A stretch of DNA of 64,000 nt, from positions 124,001-188,000 of the forward strand of contig NZ_VITN01000013.1 of assembly GCF_007828045.1 (NCBI RefSeq). The letters run 5' to 3'. The first letter of the stretch is position 1, and the number at the start of each line of letters is the position of its first letter. The notes under the pieces were generated by a model. The model made no database searches and was not told the origin of the DNA. It saw only the letters and a program-made list of their open reading frames with translations. The DNA comes from Nitrospirillum amazonense. GTDB taxonomy: Bacteria; Pseudomonadota; Alphaproteobacteria; Azospirillales; Azospirillaceae. The position numbers were made by a program, and so were the translations under genes. This document shows, piece by piece, positions 51,218-60,674 of the stretch.

Positions 51218-51490
51218 ATTCCTCTCCTTCTATGCGTCTTTACGCGCGGATTGGTTCCGCACGTCTTGACGTCGTGGCCCGAGGCTCCCGAGCCACGACA
51301 ATGATTTTGCAGCACCTTCCGGCGGAATTAAGGCAACGCGGCCGGCCAATGCGGGAAACCCTGCCAGCGCGTTAACCACGACGGAACGCTACCGCCTTGA
51401 TAACACGCCAGTCTGGACATCATTCCAAGCAGGAATTCGTCCTAAGCCTTTTTGACCCGGGGGCGGGCGCCACTCAACGGGGATTTCCGT

Positions 51491-51919
51491 CTAGTCCCTG
51501 GGTGCGGCAAGCCGCCGCAAGGCCAAGTCCAGGGCCGACTTCAACTGTCCTGCGGAATATGGCTTTTGCACGAAGCCCAAGGGATAGGTCAGGCTGGCCC
51601 GGGCCATGGTCTGCTCGTCCGTGTAGGCCGATAGGAAGACCGACCGCAGGCTGAATTCGTTTCTGAGTCGCCGGGCCGTGTCGATTCCATCCACGGTGCC
51701 CTTCAGGCGGATGTCCATGAGGGCCAGGTCGGGATGGCTGCTGGCGGCCAGCGCGACGGCCTCGGGTTCGGAGGCCGCGATGCCGCAGACGTAATAGCCC
51801 AGATCCTCGACCGTCAGGCGAATGCCCAAGGCCACCAGGGCGTCATCCTCCACGATCATCAAACGGACTGCGGCGTCATCGCCGTCGTCGGCGTCCCGGT
51901 TGATTTCTGCCTGACTCAT
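51491..51919 (-). CDS. Single-domain response regulator
   Basis: 142 residues forming a receiver domain only. Phosphoacceptor D69 is in DLALMDIRL, the acidic pair in MIVEDDALV, and the lysine in FVQKPYSA. Sequence pattern (DALVALGIRL, VDGIDTARRL, SVFLSAYTD) is close to the regulator at 10561-11001, so they are probably paralogs. No kinase or output partner is adjacent; the neighbours are the lipoprotein gene and the aminopeptidase gene. Confidence 0.88.
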   Translation of the reverse strand: MSQAEINRDADDGDDAAVRLMIVEDDALVALGIRLTVEDLGYYVCGIAASEPEAVALAASSHPDLALMDIRLKGTVDGIDTARRLRNEFSLRSVFLSAYTDEQTMARASLTYPLGFVQKPYSAGQLKSALDLALRRLAAPRD

Positions 51920-52127
51920 GCTTCCCCTGACTGGTCATCCCCGACGCGATGCCTTGTGGAAGCCGCCCCCCGGCGTGCGCCCCACGCATATCCTCATGCC
52001 CAGGCCTGATGGCCAGGTCGGGACCCAAGGGCCCCATTGCAACACTGTTCCTTCAGTAGGTACAGCAAGCCATGAGCCTAAACAATTCAGCCAGATGATC
52101 GAAACTTTCGGGGTTACACTTTAGGGA

Positions 52128-54953
52128 TTATTGCTTTTGCCCCGGTGTTTGCGTTTGGGGCGGGGGCCCGGACCGTTGGGCCGCGCACAGCCGGATGCGC
52201 TCCACCGCCTGATCCACCGTGCGCCCGCCGCCCTCCAGCTCGGAGGCCATGGGCCGGAAGAAGCCCTCTACCTGGTCCGCCGCGGTAGCGCTGCACAGCC
52301 CTTCCAGCGGCAGGGTCAGCGCACCCAAGGTGGCGGAGGAACCGCGGGCGCGCAGATGGGCCATGTTGGCCTGGACCCAGGCCCAATAGGCGGGGACGTG
52401 GCTGGATTCGCGCCCCTGGCCGCGAATCAGCATGTTGACCTCGTTCAGTTTCAGCCAAGGCGCGAACACCATGTCGCGCACCTCCGCCGCCAGGGTGGGG
52501 TCGGTCACCCGGTTCAAGGCGTCCAGCGCCATTTCCCGCTCTTCCGCGTCGGTGGAGGATCGCAGCTGATCGACCAGGCCGTTGATATAGGGACGCCCCA
52601 GTTCCTGGGCCATGACCGCCATGCCCGTGGCCCGTATCTCCGCCGGCGGCTGGGTGTCGGACGCCCGCATCAAAGCCATCAAGCGGGCCCGCACATCCTC
52701 GTCCCGCAGCTCCAGCGCCAGGAAAGCCACCAGCCGGTCGCGCAGCAGGGCGGTGTTTTCCGGCGCCACCCGGTCCAGCTTGCCCGGCGTCAGCCCCACG
52801 CGGGCCAGCACCGGCCGCCAGGCCTGCAGCAGGAACAGGCGCAGGGCGGCACGGTCGCTGTCGGTCGGCGCCTGCTCCAGCAACTGCTTCAGCCGGGGGA
52901 AGGGGGCGGAGGCCACGTCCCAGGCCGGCACGGTGGCCAGGCTGACGGCGGCGGTGAGGTACAGCGACTGGGGCTGGTGGCCGGCCGCGACTTCGCCCCA
53001 CAGGCTTTCCAGCAGGGCCAACTGCTCCGCCGCCGGCAGGCGCGGCAGCACAGCCAGCAGCCGGCGCCAGTGTTCGGTCGTCAGCGACAGCCGGAAATAG
53101 CCGGCGCCGGTGGCGTTGGGGATCAGCACCGCCGGGCAGGCGGACTGGCTGAGGGAAAGGGTCTGACGCGCCGTTGTCACCATCATGCAGGTGGTGGCGC
53201 CGGCCGCGCCCGGCCGCACGCACAAGGGCAGGGTCCAGTGGGCCGCCGTGGCGGCCTCGGAACCCAGGGGGCGGTACCGGCGCTGGGCCGTCAGAACCTG
53301 CAGCCCGGTGCGGGGGCAGGTCCAGCCCAGCGACAGGCGCGGTACGCCCGGCAGGTTGATGTAGGAGCGCAGGGAATCGACCAGCACCGGGTCATGCACC
53401 GTGTCGGCCAGGGCGCCGAAGAAATCCTGGGCCGTCGCCACGCCGTCGATGTGGCGGCGCAGGTGCGTGGCTACCGCCTTGCGGAAAGCGTCGGGGCCGA
53501 TATAGCCCTCCACCATCGACAGCACGCCGGCTCCCTTGCGGTAGGTGATGTTGTCGAAGGCGGTTTCGATGTCGCTGGTGGTGGCGATGGGCTGGTGGAT
53601 GGTGCGGGTGGAGGCAAGGGAGTCCAGGTCCATCGCCTCCAGCGCCTCCTGCTCCACCACGCGGGCGGTCAGCATGCGCGGCTGCCAGGCATCCACCGCT
53701 TTGGGCGCCAGCCAACTGGCGAACGCCTCGTTCAGCCAGATGTCCTCCCAACCGGCCGGCGTCACCAGATCGCCGAACCATTGGTGGGCGATTTCGTGGG
53801 CGTGCAGCACCAGGAAGCGGCGGCGCGCGTCCACCGTGTCATCGGCCTTCACCAGCAGGCGCTGCTCGCTATAGAGGATGGTCCCGGCGTTCTCCATACC
53901 CACGGCGTCGAAGTCGGGGGCCGCGATCAGGTCCAGCTTGCCGTAGGCGTAGGGGATGCCGAAGTAGCGTTCCATCGTCAGGAACAGGCCCGGCGTGACC
54001 GACAGGGCATAGGCCAGGCGCGAACCCTTGCCATGCAGGGCCACGCCGCGCAGGGGGATGGGCCGGCGGCGGGCGCCGCTGGGCGGGATGGTCGGCCCCT
54101 TCACAATGTCCAGCGGACCCACCGCGAAGGCCAGCAGGTAGGTGGGCAAGGGCCGGGTGGGGGCGAAAGTCAGGCGCCGGCCGCCACCGGGCACCGCCTC
54201 CTCCCGCACGGGCAGGGTGTTGGTCACCGCCTCGTCCCCCGCCTTCACCGTCAGCGTGATGTCATAGGGCGTCTTGAAGCGCGGCTCGTCGAAGCAAGGC
54301 CAGGCCTGGCGGGCGCTGATGGCCTCGAACTGGCTGAAGGCGTAGTTCAGCCCCTTCTCACTGACCCGGTAGAGACCGTCCAGCGAGGGGTCGAAAGGGG
54401 CGGTGTAGGTGAAGCGTAGCGTCAAGGTCTGCGGCGCCAGCGACCGGGGAAAGCCCATGCGGGCCACGCCGTCCGGTGTCACCTGGTCCCAGGTGGCGGG
54501 CAGATGCTCCCCCGCCGCCGTCACCACCTCGGCCGAGGCCATGTCCAGGTCGCGGCCGTTCAGCCAGATGTGGTCCGCCGCCTTGCCCAGCGCGACCTTG
54601 ATCTCCACCTGGCCGGAGTATTCGGTCTGGTCCGGATCTATGGCCAGGTTCAGGCGGTAGCGCAGGGGGCGCGCCGTATCGGGCAGGCGCACGGTGGGCA
54701 CCACCTCTTCCGTATCGGCCTGCACCTTCAGGGGCTTGGGCTTGGCCGCCCAGGCGTCGGCCCGGGGCGGCAGCAGGGCCGCGAGGACCAGGGCCAGGAA
54801 CAGGACCGTGAGGCGGGGCAGGGTGGGCAAGGCGGTCGGTGTTTCCTGGCTGGGCTGTCGTCGAGTGCCGCGCACTATGACCGTGACATTCCACCGCGCG
54901 CAACGTCCCGATGCGGCTAGGACTTCGGGCGAGGGGGACCCGCGCATGGTCAT
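52128..54953 (-). CDS. M1 family metallo-aminopeptidase, exported
   Basis: Zinc aminopeptidase of the M1 (gluzincin) family removing N-terminal amino acids from peptides. Numbered from 54953: a hydrophobic signal-like segment (about 50-67), substrate-recognition motif GMEN (352-355), zinc site H386-E-I-A-H390 with the third ligand E409 (HExxH-x18-E), then a helical ERAP1-type C-terminal domain. The start is uncertain: the ATG at 54953 gives 941 residues with an odd 25-residue lead, and a GTG at 54875 would start nearer the signal peptide. Divergent from the DUF218 gene. Confidence 0.9.
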   Translation of the reverse strand: MTMRGSPSPEVLAASGRCARWNVTVIVRGTRRQPSQETPTALPTLPRLTVLFLALVLAALLPPRADAWAAKPKPLKVQADTEEVVPTVRLPDTARPLRYRLNLAIDPDQTEYSGQVEIKVALGKAADHIWLNGRDLDMASAEVVTAAGEHLPATWDQVTPDGVARMGFPRSLAPQTLTLRFTYTAPFDPSLDGLYRVSEKGLNYAFSQFEAISARQAWPCFDEPRFKTPYDITLTVKAGDEAVTNTLPVREEAVPGGGRRLTFAPTRPLPTYLLAFAVGPLDIVKGPTIPPSGARRRPIPLRGVALHGKGSRLAYALSVTPGLFLTMERYFGIPYAYGKLDLIAAPDFDAVGMENAGTILYSEQRLLVKADDTVDARRRFLVLHAHEIAHQWFGDLVTPAGWEDIWLNEAFASWLAPKAVDAWQPRMLTARVVEQEALEAMDLDSLASTRTIHQPIATTSDIETAFDNITYRKGAGVLSMVEGYIGPDAFRKAVATHLRRHIDGVATAQDFFGALADTVHDPVLVDSLRSYINLPGVPRLSLGWTCPRTGLQVLTAQRRYRPLGSEAATAAHWTLPLCVRPGAAGATTCMMVTTARQTLSLSQSACPAVLIPNATGAGYFRLSLTTEHWRRLLAVLPRLPAAEQLALLESLWGEVAAGHQPQSLYLTAAVSLATVPAWDVASAPFPRLKQLLEQAPTDSDRAALRLFLLQAWRPVLARVGLTPGKLDRVAPENTALLRDRLVAFLALELRDEDVRARLMALMRASDTQPPAEIRATGMAVMAQELGRPYINGLVDQLRSSTDAEEREMALDALNRVTDPTLAAEVRDMVFAPWLKLNEVNMLIRGQGRESSHVPAYWAWVQANMAHLRARGSSATLGALTLPLEGLCSATAADQVEGFFRPMASELEGGGRTVDQAVERIRLCAAQRSGPPPQTQTPGQKQ

Positions 54954-55013
54954 GCAAGCGACGCTGTTCCCGTATAAGGTGTCGCGACTTTAACGGACCG
55001 AAGGCTTGGAAAT

Positions 55014-56282
55014 ATGCGGTGCAGGGCGCGTGTGGCCGCGATTGCGGTGATGGCCTGGTCGGCGTGGGCGGGAGCGGCGCCGGCGGCGGAGCCCACGATG
55101 CCCGCGCCGAAGCCGCTGGTCTATAAACAGCCCCTGCGCGACAAGCTGTTCTATGGCTTGAGCCTGCTGTCGCGCGACCCGCAGGCACTGGCGGCCGTGG
55201 CGACCGCGCCGGAACTGAACCGCCTGGCGGCGGAACGCCGTGCCCGGGCGCGCGGGGCGGTGGAGGCCTGTGGCGGCGACACCGGGTGTTACGTCCGCGG
55301 CTTCGACTGGTCGGACGCGGAGGTGGCGGCCGCCGGCCAGGCTTTGGCCGCCGCCCTCAAGGCCCATCCCGAGGCCGCGCGGCGCCTGGCGGCCGCCCTG
55401 GACGCCAGCGGTCTCTACCCGGCGATGCCGGGCCAGGATGCCGACGTGGTGGTTCGCGCCTGGACGCAGGCTGCGGCCACCGCCCATCACATCCTGGCGG
55501 TCTACGGCCTCGGCGAGAAGCCGCGCGGCCCCGCCATCGACGGCCCCGCTTATGACGTGGCGGCCCCCGCCTATGGCACGCTGGTGAAGAGCACGGTTTC
55601 CGTCCTGGCGGACGGCCTGGCGGATGACAGCCCGTTCTTCGAGCCGGCGGAGGTCTTCGCCCTGCTGCTGTTGCAGATCAACCGCCGGGATGAGGCCGGC
55701 CGGTTCGAACCCATGGAGGCCGGCGAGAACAAGGCGGCGGTCGCCCGCCTGAAGACCATCAACTGGGCCAAGTATCCCTACACCGCCCTGGTGGTGCCGG
55801 GCTATGGGCCGGAGACGGCGGGCGTGGCCCTGTCTGCGCCCGGGCTGTTGCGGGTACAGTTGGCGGCCAGGCGCTGGCGTGACGGCAAGGCGCCGGTCAT
55901 CATCGTCAGCGGCGGGAACGTCCATCCCAACCAGACGCCCTATAATGAGGCGCTGGAGATGAAAAAGGCCCTGGTCCAGGATTATGGCGTACCAGCCGAC
56001 GCCATCCTGGTGGAGCCGCACGCCCGCCACACCACCACCAACCTGCGCAACGCCGACCGCCTGATCTACCGCTACGGCATGCCCATGGACCGCAAGGCCC
56101 TGGTGGTCACCGACCTGGGCCAGAGCGGCTATATCACCGAGGACCGCTTCGCCACGCGCAACCAGGAGGATTTGGGCTCCGTCCCCTTCACCGGGCTGGA
56201 GCGGGTGTCGCCCTTCGACGTGGCCTATCTGCCCACCCTGTCGGCCCTGACGCTGGACGCCGGCGACCCCCTGGATCCCTGA
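55014..56282 (+). CDS. DUF218 (YdcF/ElyC-like) domain protein, exported
   Basis: 422 residues with a signal peptide (about 1-25; AAIAVMAWSAWAGAAPAAE). The N-terminal about 240 residues are helical. The C-terminal DUF218 domain follows: YTALVVPGYGPET, APVIIVSGGNVHP, YGVPADAILVEPHARHTTTN and RKALVVTDLGQSGY. DUF218 proteins of this group act in envelope carbon-lipid or vancomycin-resistance-type processes, but the exact reaction is unknown. The long N-terminal part is unusual compared with the short YdcF. Confidence 0.85.
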   Translation: MRCRARVAAIAVMAWSAWAGAAPAAEPTMPAPKPLVYKQPLRDKLFYGLSLLSRDPQALAAVATAPELNRLAAERRARARGAVEACGGDTGCYVRGFDWSDAEVAAAGQALAAALKAHPEAARRLAAALDASGLYPAMPGQDADVVVRAWTQAAATAHHILAVYGLGEKPRGPAIDGPAYDVAAPAYGTLVKSTVSVLADGLADDSPFFEPAEVFALLLLQINRRDEAGRFEPMEAGENKAAVARLKTINWAKYPYTALVVPGYGPETAGVALSAPGLLRVQLAARRWRDGKAPVIIVSGGNVHPNQTPYNEALEMKKALVQDYGVPADAILVEPHARHTTTNLRNADRLIYRYGMPMDRKALVVTDLGQSGYITEDRFATRNQEDLGSVPFTGLERVSPFDVAYLPTLSALTLDAGDPLDP

Positions 56283-56394
56283 AGCGCATCAGCCCTGCTT
56301 TCCCGCCGCTGGATAACAATCCAACAGCGGATATGGTGTCCGCGCAATTAAACTACGCCGACATCAAGCGCGGCGAATAATAGGGAACTGACTC

Positions 56395-56787
56395 ATGGGT
56401 AGGCAGAAGGTTGAGGTGGCGTCCGCCTGGGGCGAGGCCATCGGCTATTCGCGGGCGGTCAAGGCCGGCGACCTGATTTTCGTGTCGGGCACCACCGCCA
56501 GCGGTGGCCCGGATGGCAAGGCCTTCCACCCCGGCGACGCCGGCGGCCAGGCCAAGGTGATCCTGGAGCGCATCGTGGCCGCCCTGGCCGAGCTGGGCGC
56601 CGGGCCCGAGCACGTGGTGGAAACACGCATCTACCTGACCGACATGAGCACCTGGCAGGATGTGGGCCGCGCCCACGGCGCCGTCTTCGGCGGGGCCAAG
56701 CCCGCCACCACCATCGTGCAGGTGGGCCCCCTGATCTCCCCCGACCTGCTGGTGGAAATCAGCGCCACCGCCTCGCTGGCGGAATGA
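56395..56787 (+). CDS. RidA family protein
   Basis: 130 residues of the YjgF/YER057c/UK114 family, trimers that hydrolyse reactive enamines/imines or related molecules. Conserved: VKAGDLIFVSGTTA, GGQAKVILERIVAALAELGA, VETRIYLTDMSTW and VQVGPLISPDLLVEISATA. The Arg of VETRIYLTD matches the substrate-binding Arg of active members. The start follows a tagggaactgact region. It stands alone, with the TA pair convergent downstream. Confidence 0.9.
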   Translation: MGRQKVEVASAWGEAIGYSRAVKAGDLIFVSGTTASGGPDGKAFHPGDAGGQAKVILERIVAALAELGAGPEHVVETRIYLTDMSTWQDVGRAHGAVFGGAKPATTIVQVGPLISPDLLVEISATASLAE

Positions 56788-56829
56788 GGTGAAGGGGCGC
56801 CCGGTTCCAGTGGATCGGGCGTTCTGCCG

Positions 56830-57105
56830 TTACAGGCGATCCTGGGCGCCGTGCCAGACGCGCAGGATATGCACGTCGCCCTCCGCATCGATCTCATAAA
56901 CGATGATGTAGGGTCGATAGGCGATCAGTTCCCGGGTTGCCGCTACACGCCCAAGGCGTCCCCGGCGGGGAAAGTCCACAAGGCTTTCACCGGCGATGAA
57001 CAAGGCGCGCGCTACTTGACCAGCGGCCACTGGATTGTCGTGGGCGATATAGCTGGTGATCCGGGCGACGTCGTCACGGGCGTCTTCGCGCCCAATGACA
57101 CTCAC
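56830..57105 (-). CDS. ParE/RelE-type toxin
   Basis: 91 residues of the ParE/RelE superfamily: ARDDVARITSYIAHDNPVAA, FPRRGRLG, RELIAYRPYIIVYEIDAEGD and the terminal VHILRVWHGAQDR (the RxWHGRQ-like end of ParE-type toxins). ParE-type toxins poison gyrase; RelE-types cut mRNA, and the two cannot be separated by sequence alone here. Translation is coupled to the upstream antitoxin (4-base overlap). Confidence 0.85.
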   Translation of the reverse strand: MSVIGREDARDDVARITSYIAHDNPVAAGQVARALFIAGESLVDFPRRGRLGRVAATRELIAYRPYIIVYEIDAEGDVHILRVWHGAQDRL

Positions 57106-57293
57106 AAGTCACGGGCCGCTGGTGGTGGAGCATCAAAGCGACCTTCAGCCAACGCGCGCAGCCAAACCCGCATTTCCTCATGCGGGACCCCGCGCTTGTT
57201 GGCGCGCGCCTTCTCGATCGCCGCCGTGAGAGCGGCGAGCTCAGCGGCGGCTTCGTCTTCGCCGTCGGGGAAGGTGGGGGCGAGGTTGCTCAT
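57102..57293 (-). CDS. Antitoxin of the ParE-type pair
   Basis: 63 residues from the ATG at 57293 (MSNLAPTFPDGEDEAAAELA). It has an acidic N-terminus, a helix (AALTAAIEKARANKRG) and VPHEEMRVWLRALAEG near the C-terminus, the toxin-binding segment seen in antitoxins encoded with ParE-like toxins. There is no clear ribbon-helix-helix. Stop overlaps the toxin start, the classical antitoxin-toxin order. An imperfect inverted repeat around its start (57294-57309) could be the autoregulatory site. Confidence 0.8.
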   Translation of the reverse strand: MSNLAPTFPDGEDEAAAELAALTAAIEKARANKRGVPHEEMRVWLRALAEGRFDAPPPAARDL

Positions 57294-57423
57294 GCCCCAT
57301 AAGATGGGCTGTAACCGAATGGATGTCGAGGGGCCAAAGACGTTAGGCCCAGTGGATGCGAGGCCTGGACAGCCGCCCCGTCCACCCGCGATAGTTGGGC
57401 CACAATAATTGGGAGGCCCGCCC

Positions 57424-59667
57424 GTGACTGGTACTGAAACCGTCGCCCACCGCATCTGCCCCTTGTGCGAGGCCTGCTGCGGCCTGGAGGTCACGTCGGT
57501 GGACGGCGTCGTCTCCCGCATCCGGGGGCATGACGCCGATGTGTTCAGCCACGGCTTCATCTGCCCCAAAGGCGTGGCGCTGAAGGATTTGCATGAGGAT
57601 CCGGATCGGCTGCGCGCGCCACTCATCAAGCGCGACGGCTGCTTCGTCGAGGCCACGTACGAGGAGGCCTTCGCGGAGATCGAGCGGCGGCTGACGCCCC
57701 TGCTGGAAACCCACGGCCGCGACGCGGCGGCCACCTATATTGGCAACCCCGCCGCCCACAAGATGGGCCTGCTGCTGTACACGCCGGTGCTGGCGCGGGC
57801 GCTGGGTACGCGCAACATCTATTCCGCCTCCACCCTGGACCAGATGCCCAAGCAGCTGTCCAGCGGCCTGATGTTCGGCCATTGGCTGAGCATCCCCGTG
57901 CCGGATATCGAGCGCACCAAGCTGATGGTCATCCTGGGCGGCAACCCCATGGCGTCCAACGGCAGCCTGTGGACCGTGCCGGACTTCCGCGGCAAGGCCC
58001 AGGACCTGAAGGCGCGCGGCGGGCGGCTGGTGGTGATCGACCCCCGGCGGACGGAGACGGCGGCCCTGGCCGATGAGCATCACTTCATCCGCCCGGGCAG
58101 CGACATCTTCTTTTTGGCCGCCCTGGTCCACACCCTGTTCGACGAGGGGCTGGTGCGGCTGGGCCGGCTGGCGGAGCATGTGAGCGGCGTTGAGGAGTTG
58201 CGCGCCGCCATCGCGCCCTTCACCCCTGAACGGGCCGCCGCCCACACCGCCATTCCGGCCGACACCATCCGCGCCCTGGCGCGGGACTTGGCGGGCTCGG
58301 CGCCGGCGGTGTTGTACGGCCGCATCGGCACCTGCACCCAGGAATTCGGCACCCTGGCCAGTTGGCTGGTAGATGCCGTCAACGTCCTGACCGGCAACCT
58401 GGACGCGCTGGGCGGGGCGATGTTCCCCAAGGCCGCCGCCTTCGCCGCCAACACGGTGGGGACGGGCGGCAAGGGGCGGGGCGTGCCCCTGGGCCGCCGC
58501 CGCTCCCGCGTGTCGAACGCGCCGGAGGTGTTCGGCGAACTGCCCGTGGGCTGCCTGGCGGAGGAGATCGAGACGACGGGCGAGGGCCAGGTGCGGGCCC
58601 TGTTCACCGTGGCCGGCAACCCCGTCCTGTCATCGCCCAATGGCGACCGGCTGGCGCGCGCCTTGGACCAGTTGGACCTGATGGTCAGCGTCGATATCTA
58701 TCTGAACGAGACGACACGCCACGCCGACGTCATCCTGCCGGGCGTGTCGCCCTTCCAGGACAGCCACTACGACGTGGCCTTTCCGCAGCTGTCCTATCGC
58801 AACCACGCTCGCTACAGCCCGGCGCTGTTGCCCCGGGGTCAAGGCGTCCTGGCGGAATGGCAGGTGCTGCTGAAGCTGGCCGCCATCGCGGAAGGCAAGG
58901 GGGCCGATGCCGACCTCGCCGCCCTGGATGACGCCATGGTGGCGGCGGAGGTGGGGCGTTGGGCGGGGGACCATACCGCCGCCGTCCTGGCCGCCGTCTC
59001 GCGCTGGACGGGGCCGGAGCGCCTGCTGGATTTGGCCCTGCGCGGCGGGCCCTATGGCGACGGCTTCGGCCGCAAGCCGGGCGGCCTGACCCTGGCCAAG
59101 GTGGCGGACAGCGTCGGCGGCATCGACCTGGGCGCGTTGCAACCCCGTATTCCGGAGGTGCTGCGCACCCCCAGCGGCCGCATCGAGCTGGCGCCCGACA
59201 TCCTGGTGGCGGACCTGGCCCGCGCCCTGGCGGCGCTGGAACAGCCGGCACCGGACCTGGTGATCATCGGCCGGCGCGACCTGCGCTCCAACAACAGTTG
59301 GATGCACAACCTGCCCATCCTGGCCAAGGGGCCGTTCCGCTGCACGGTGCTGGTGCACCCCGATGACGCCCGCCGCCACGGGGTGGTCCATGGCGGCCAC
59401 GCCCGCCTGTCCCGCGCCGGCCGGGCGATCGAGGTGCAGGTGGCCGTCAGCGCCGACATGATGCCCGGGGTCGTCAGCCTGCCCCACGGCTGGGGCCATG
59501 ACGTGGATGGCGCCAAGCTCGGGCTGGCCAGCCAGCGCCCCGGCGCCAACCTCAACGCCCTGCTGGACGAGAACCTGCGCGACCCGCTGTCCGGCAACGC
59601 CGTGCTGAGCGGCGTGCCGGTGACGCTGGAGCCCGCCCCGCTGCCGGCGGTGCGGGCGGCGGAGTAG
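57424..59667 (+). CDS. Molybdopterin-dependent oxidoreductase with [4Fe-4S] cluster
   Basis: 747 residues from the GTG at 57424, which has a perfect gggagg site (57411-57416); an upstream TTG at 57409 is less likely. The N-terminal cluster motif is C12-x2-C15-x3-C19-x27-C47 (CPLCEACCG ... FICPKG). Bis-MGD binding signatures follow: LMVILGGNPMASNG, GGRLVVIDPRRTETA, VDIYLNETTRHADVILPGVS, and the C-terminal cap RRDLRSNNSWMHNLP and SLPHGWGHD. No twin-arginine signal, so it is cytoplasmic. Substrate unknown; the formate dehydrogenase/BisC group is likely. No electron-transfer subunit or cofactor gene lies nearby. Confidence 0.88.
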   Translation: MTGTETVAHRICPLCEACCGLEVTSVDGVVSRIRGHDADVFSHGFICPKGVALKDLHEDPDRLRAPLIKRDGCFVEATYEEAFAEIERRLTPLLETHGRDAAATYIGNPAAHKMGLLLYTPVLARALGTRNIYSASTLDQMPKQLSSGLMFGHWLSIPVPDIERTKLMVILGGNPMASNGSLWTVPDFRGKAQDLKARGGRLVVIDPRRTETAALADEHHFIRPGSDIFFLAALVHTLFDEGLVRLGRLAEHVSGVEELRAAIAPFTPERAAAHTAIPADTIRALARDLAGSAPAVLYGRIGTCTQEFGTLASWLVDAVNVLTGNLDALGGAMFPKAAAFAANTVGTGGKGRGVPLGRRRSRVSNAPEVFGELPVGCLAEEIETTGEGQVRALFTVAGNPVLSSPNGDRLARALDQLDLMVSVDIYLNETTRHADVILPGVSPFQDSHYDVAFPQLSYRNHARYSPALLPRGQGVLAEWQVLLKLAAIAEGKGADADLAALDDAMVAAEVGRWAGDHTAAVLAAVSRWTGPERLLDLALRGGPYGDGFGRKPGGLTLAKVADSVGGIDLGALQPRIPEVLRTPSGRIELAPDILVADLARALAALEQPAPDLVIIGRRDLRSNNSWMHNLPILAKGPFRCTVLVHPDDARRHGVVHGGHARLSRAGRAIEVQVAVSADMMPGVVSLPHGWGHDVDGAKLGLASQRPGANLNALLDENLRDPLSGNAVLSGVPVTLEPAPLPAVRAAE

Positions 59668-59701
59668 GGGACAACGGTTTTGGGAACCGTCGCGCTACGT
59701 G

Positions 59702-60656
59702 TCAGTCTTCGTCGCCGAAGATCTGCCTGTTGTAGTGCCAGGCCAGGCAGCCGACCCCCAGGGCGATCAGGCCGCCAACGGTTATGGAGATGGGTGTGAC
59801 GCCCAGTCGCTCAAACCATTGAGTATACATGTGGATGACGGCGAAAGTGGCCACGGTATTGACCAGGAAGTGACGCCCTTTGGCGGCGGCCCACGCACCA
59901 GCGGTCAGCAAGGCCACCGCCCAGGCGGTGGCGAAAGCCGTGGGGGTGATGGTGGCGCCCGCGCTGCTGAACATGCGGTCCGCCTGGGCTTGGTCCCACA
60001 TCTGGCCAGGGGTGTCGCCCCAGAGCGACCCTATCCAGAACCCGAGATTGACCAGGATGACACAAACGCGGGCGAAAACGATGGTCAGGGCCTGTGCCTT
60101 GCCCACGCTTCTGAGCGCCAGGTGCCAGGCCAGGCAGCCCAACACCGTGAAGGTGACGATGGTCAGCGATGGTTCCTGCACGGAAATTTCGTAGACCGCA
60201 TGCCAATAGCCGGTGCTGCCGCCTATGGCGGCGGCGATGGCCAAAGGAACCAATCCGATCAGCAAGCGGCTGCCGGCGTACCACGCCACCAACAGCAGGA
60301 TGGGAATCGGGACCAGCGATCCGGTCAGAGGGCGCTGGATGATGATGGCCAGCGCCGCCGACAGGACCAGGGCACCCACGATCATCCAGATCGCGCCCAA
60401 CTTGCGCCACTGGACCGAGTGCCGCGAGAACCCAGCCGCCGGCGAGGATGAAAGCCGCGCCGAAGACAGCCGTCAGGCTGGGGCGTGGCAGCAGGGCGTT
60501 GATGCCGGCGGCCGTGGCGAGGACGCCTAGGGCCAGCAGCGCGTTGATCGCGGTGGTGCCCGTTCCCCGCAGCGCGTGGGTTCGCAGCATGGTCGCCGTT
60601 TCGCGTGTCAAAAGGCCCGCCGCTTCCAGCGCGTCGACATCGATCAGGATTTTCAT
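59702..60656 (-). pseudogene. DUF2157-like membrane protein, frameshifted
   Basis: Two open frames join to one membrane protein. The first runs from the ATG at 60656 (MKILIDVDALEAAGLLTRET) to about AFILAGGW, and the second from about 60430 to 59702 (WRKLGAIWMIVGALVLSAAL, then several membrane segments to the end). Removing one G of the GGG at 60431-60433 would restore AGGWFSRHSVQWRKLGAIW. The total span (955 bases) is one base too long for a single frame. DUF2157 proteins are inner-membrane proteins of unknown function. It may be a true pseudogene or a sequencing error in a G-run. Confidence 0.75.
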
Positions 60657-60674
60657 GCGGTCATTCCGATTGGG

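Noticed and set aside
57409-57423. Extra N-terminal residues of the molybdopterin enzyme from a TTG
   Set aside because: The GTG at 57424 has the ideal gggagg site; the TTG would place the ribosome site inside the gene.
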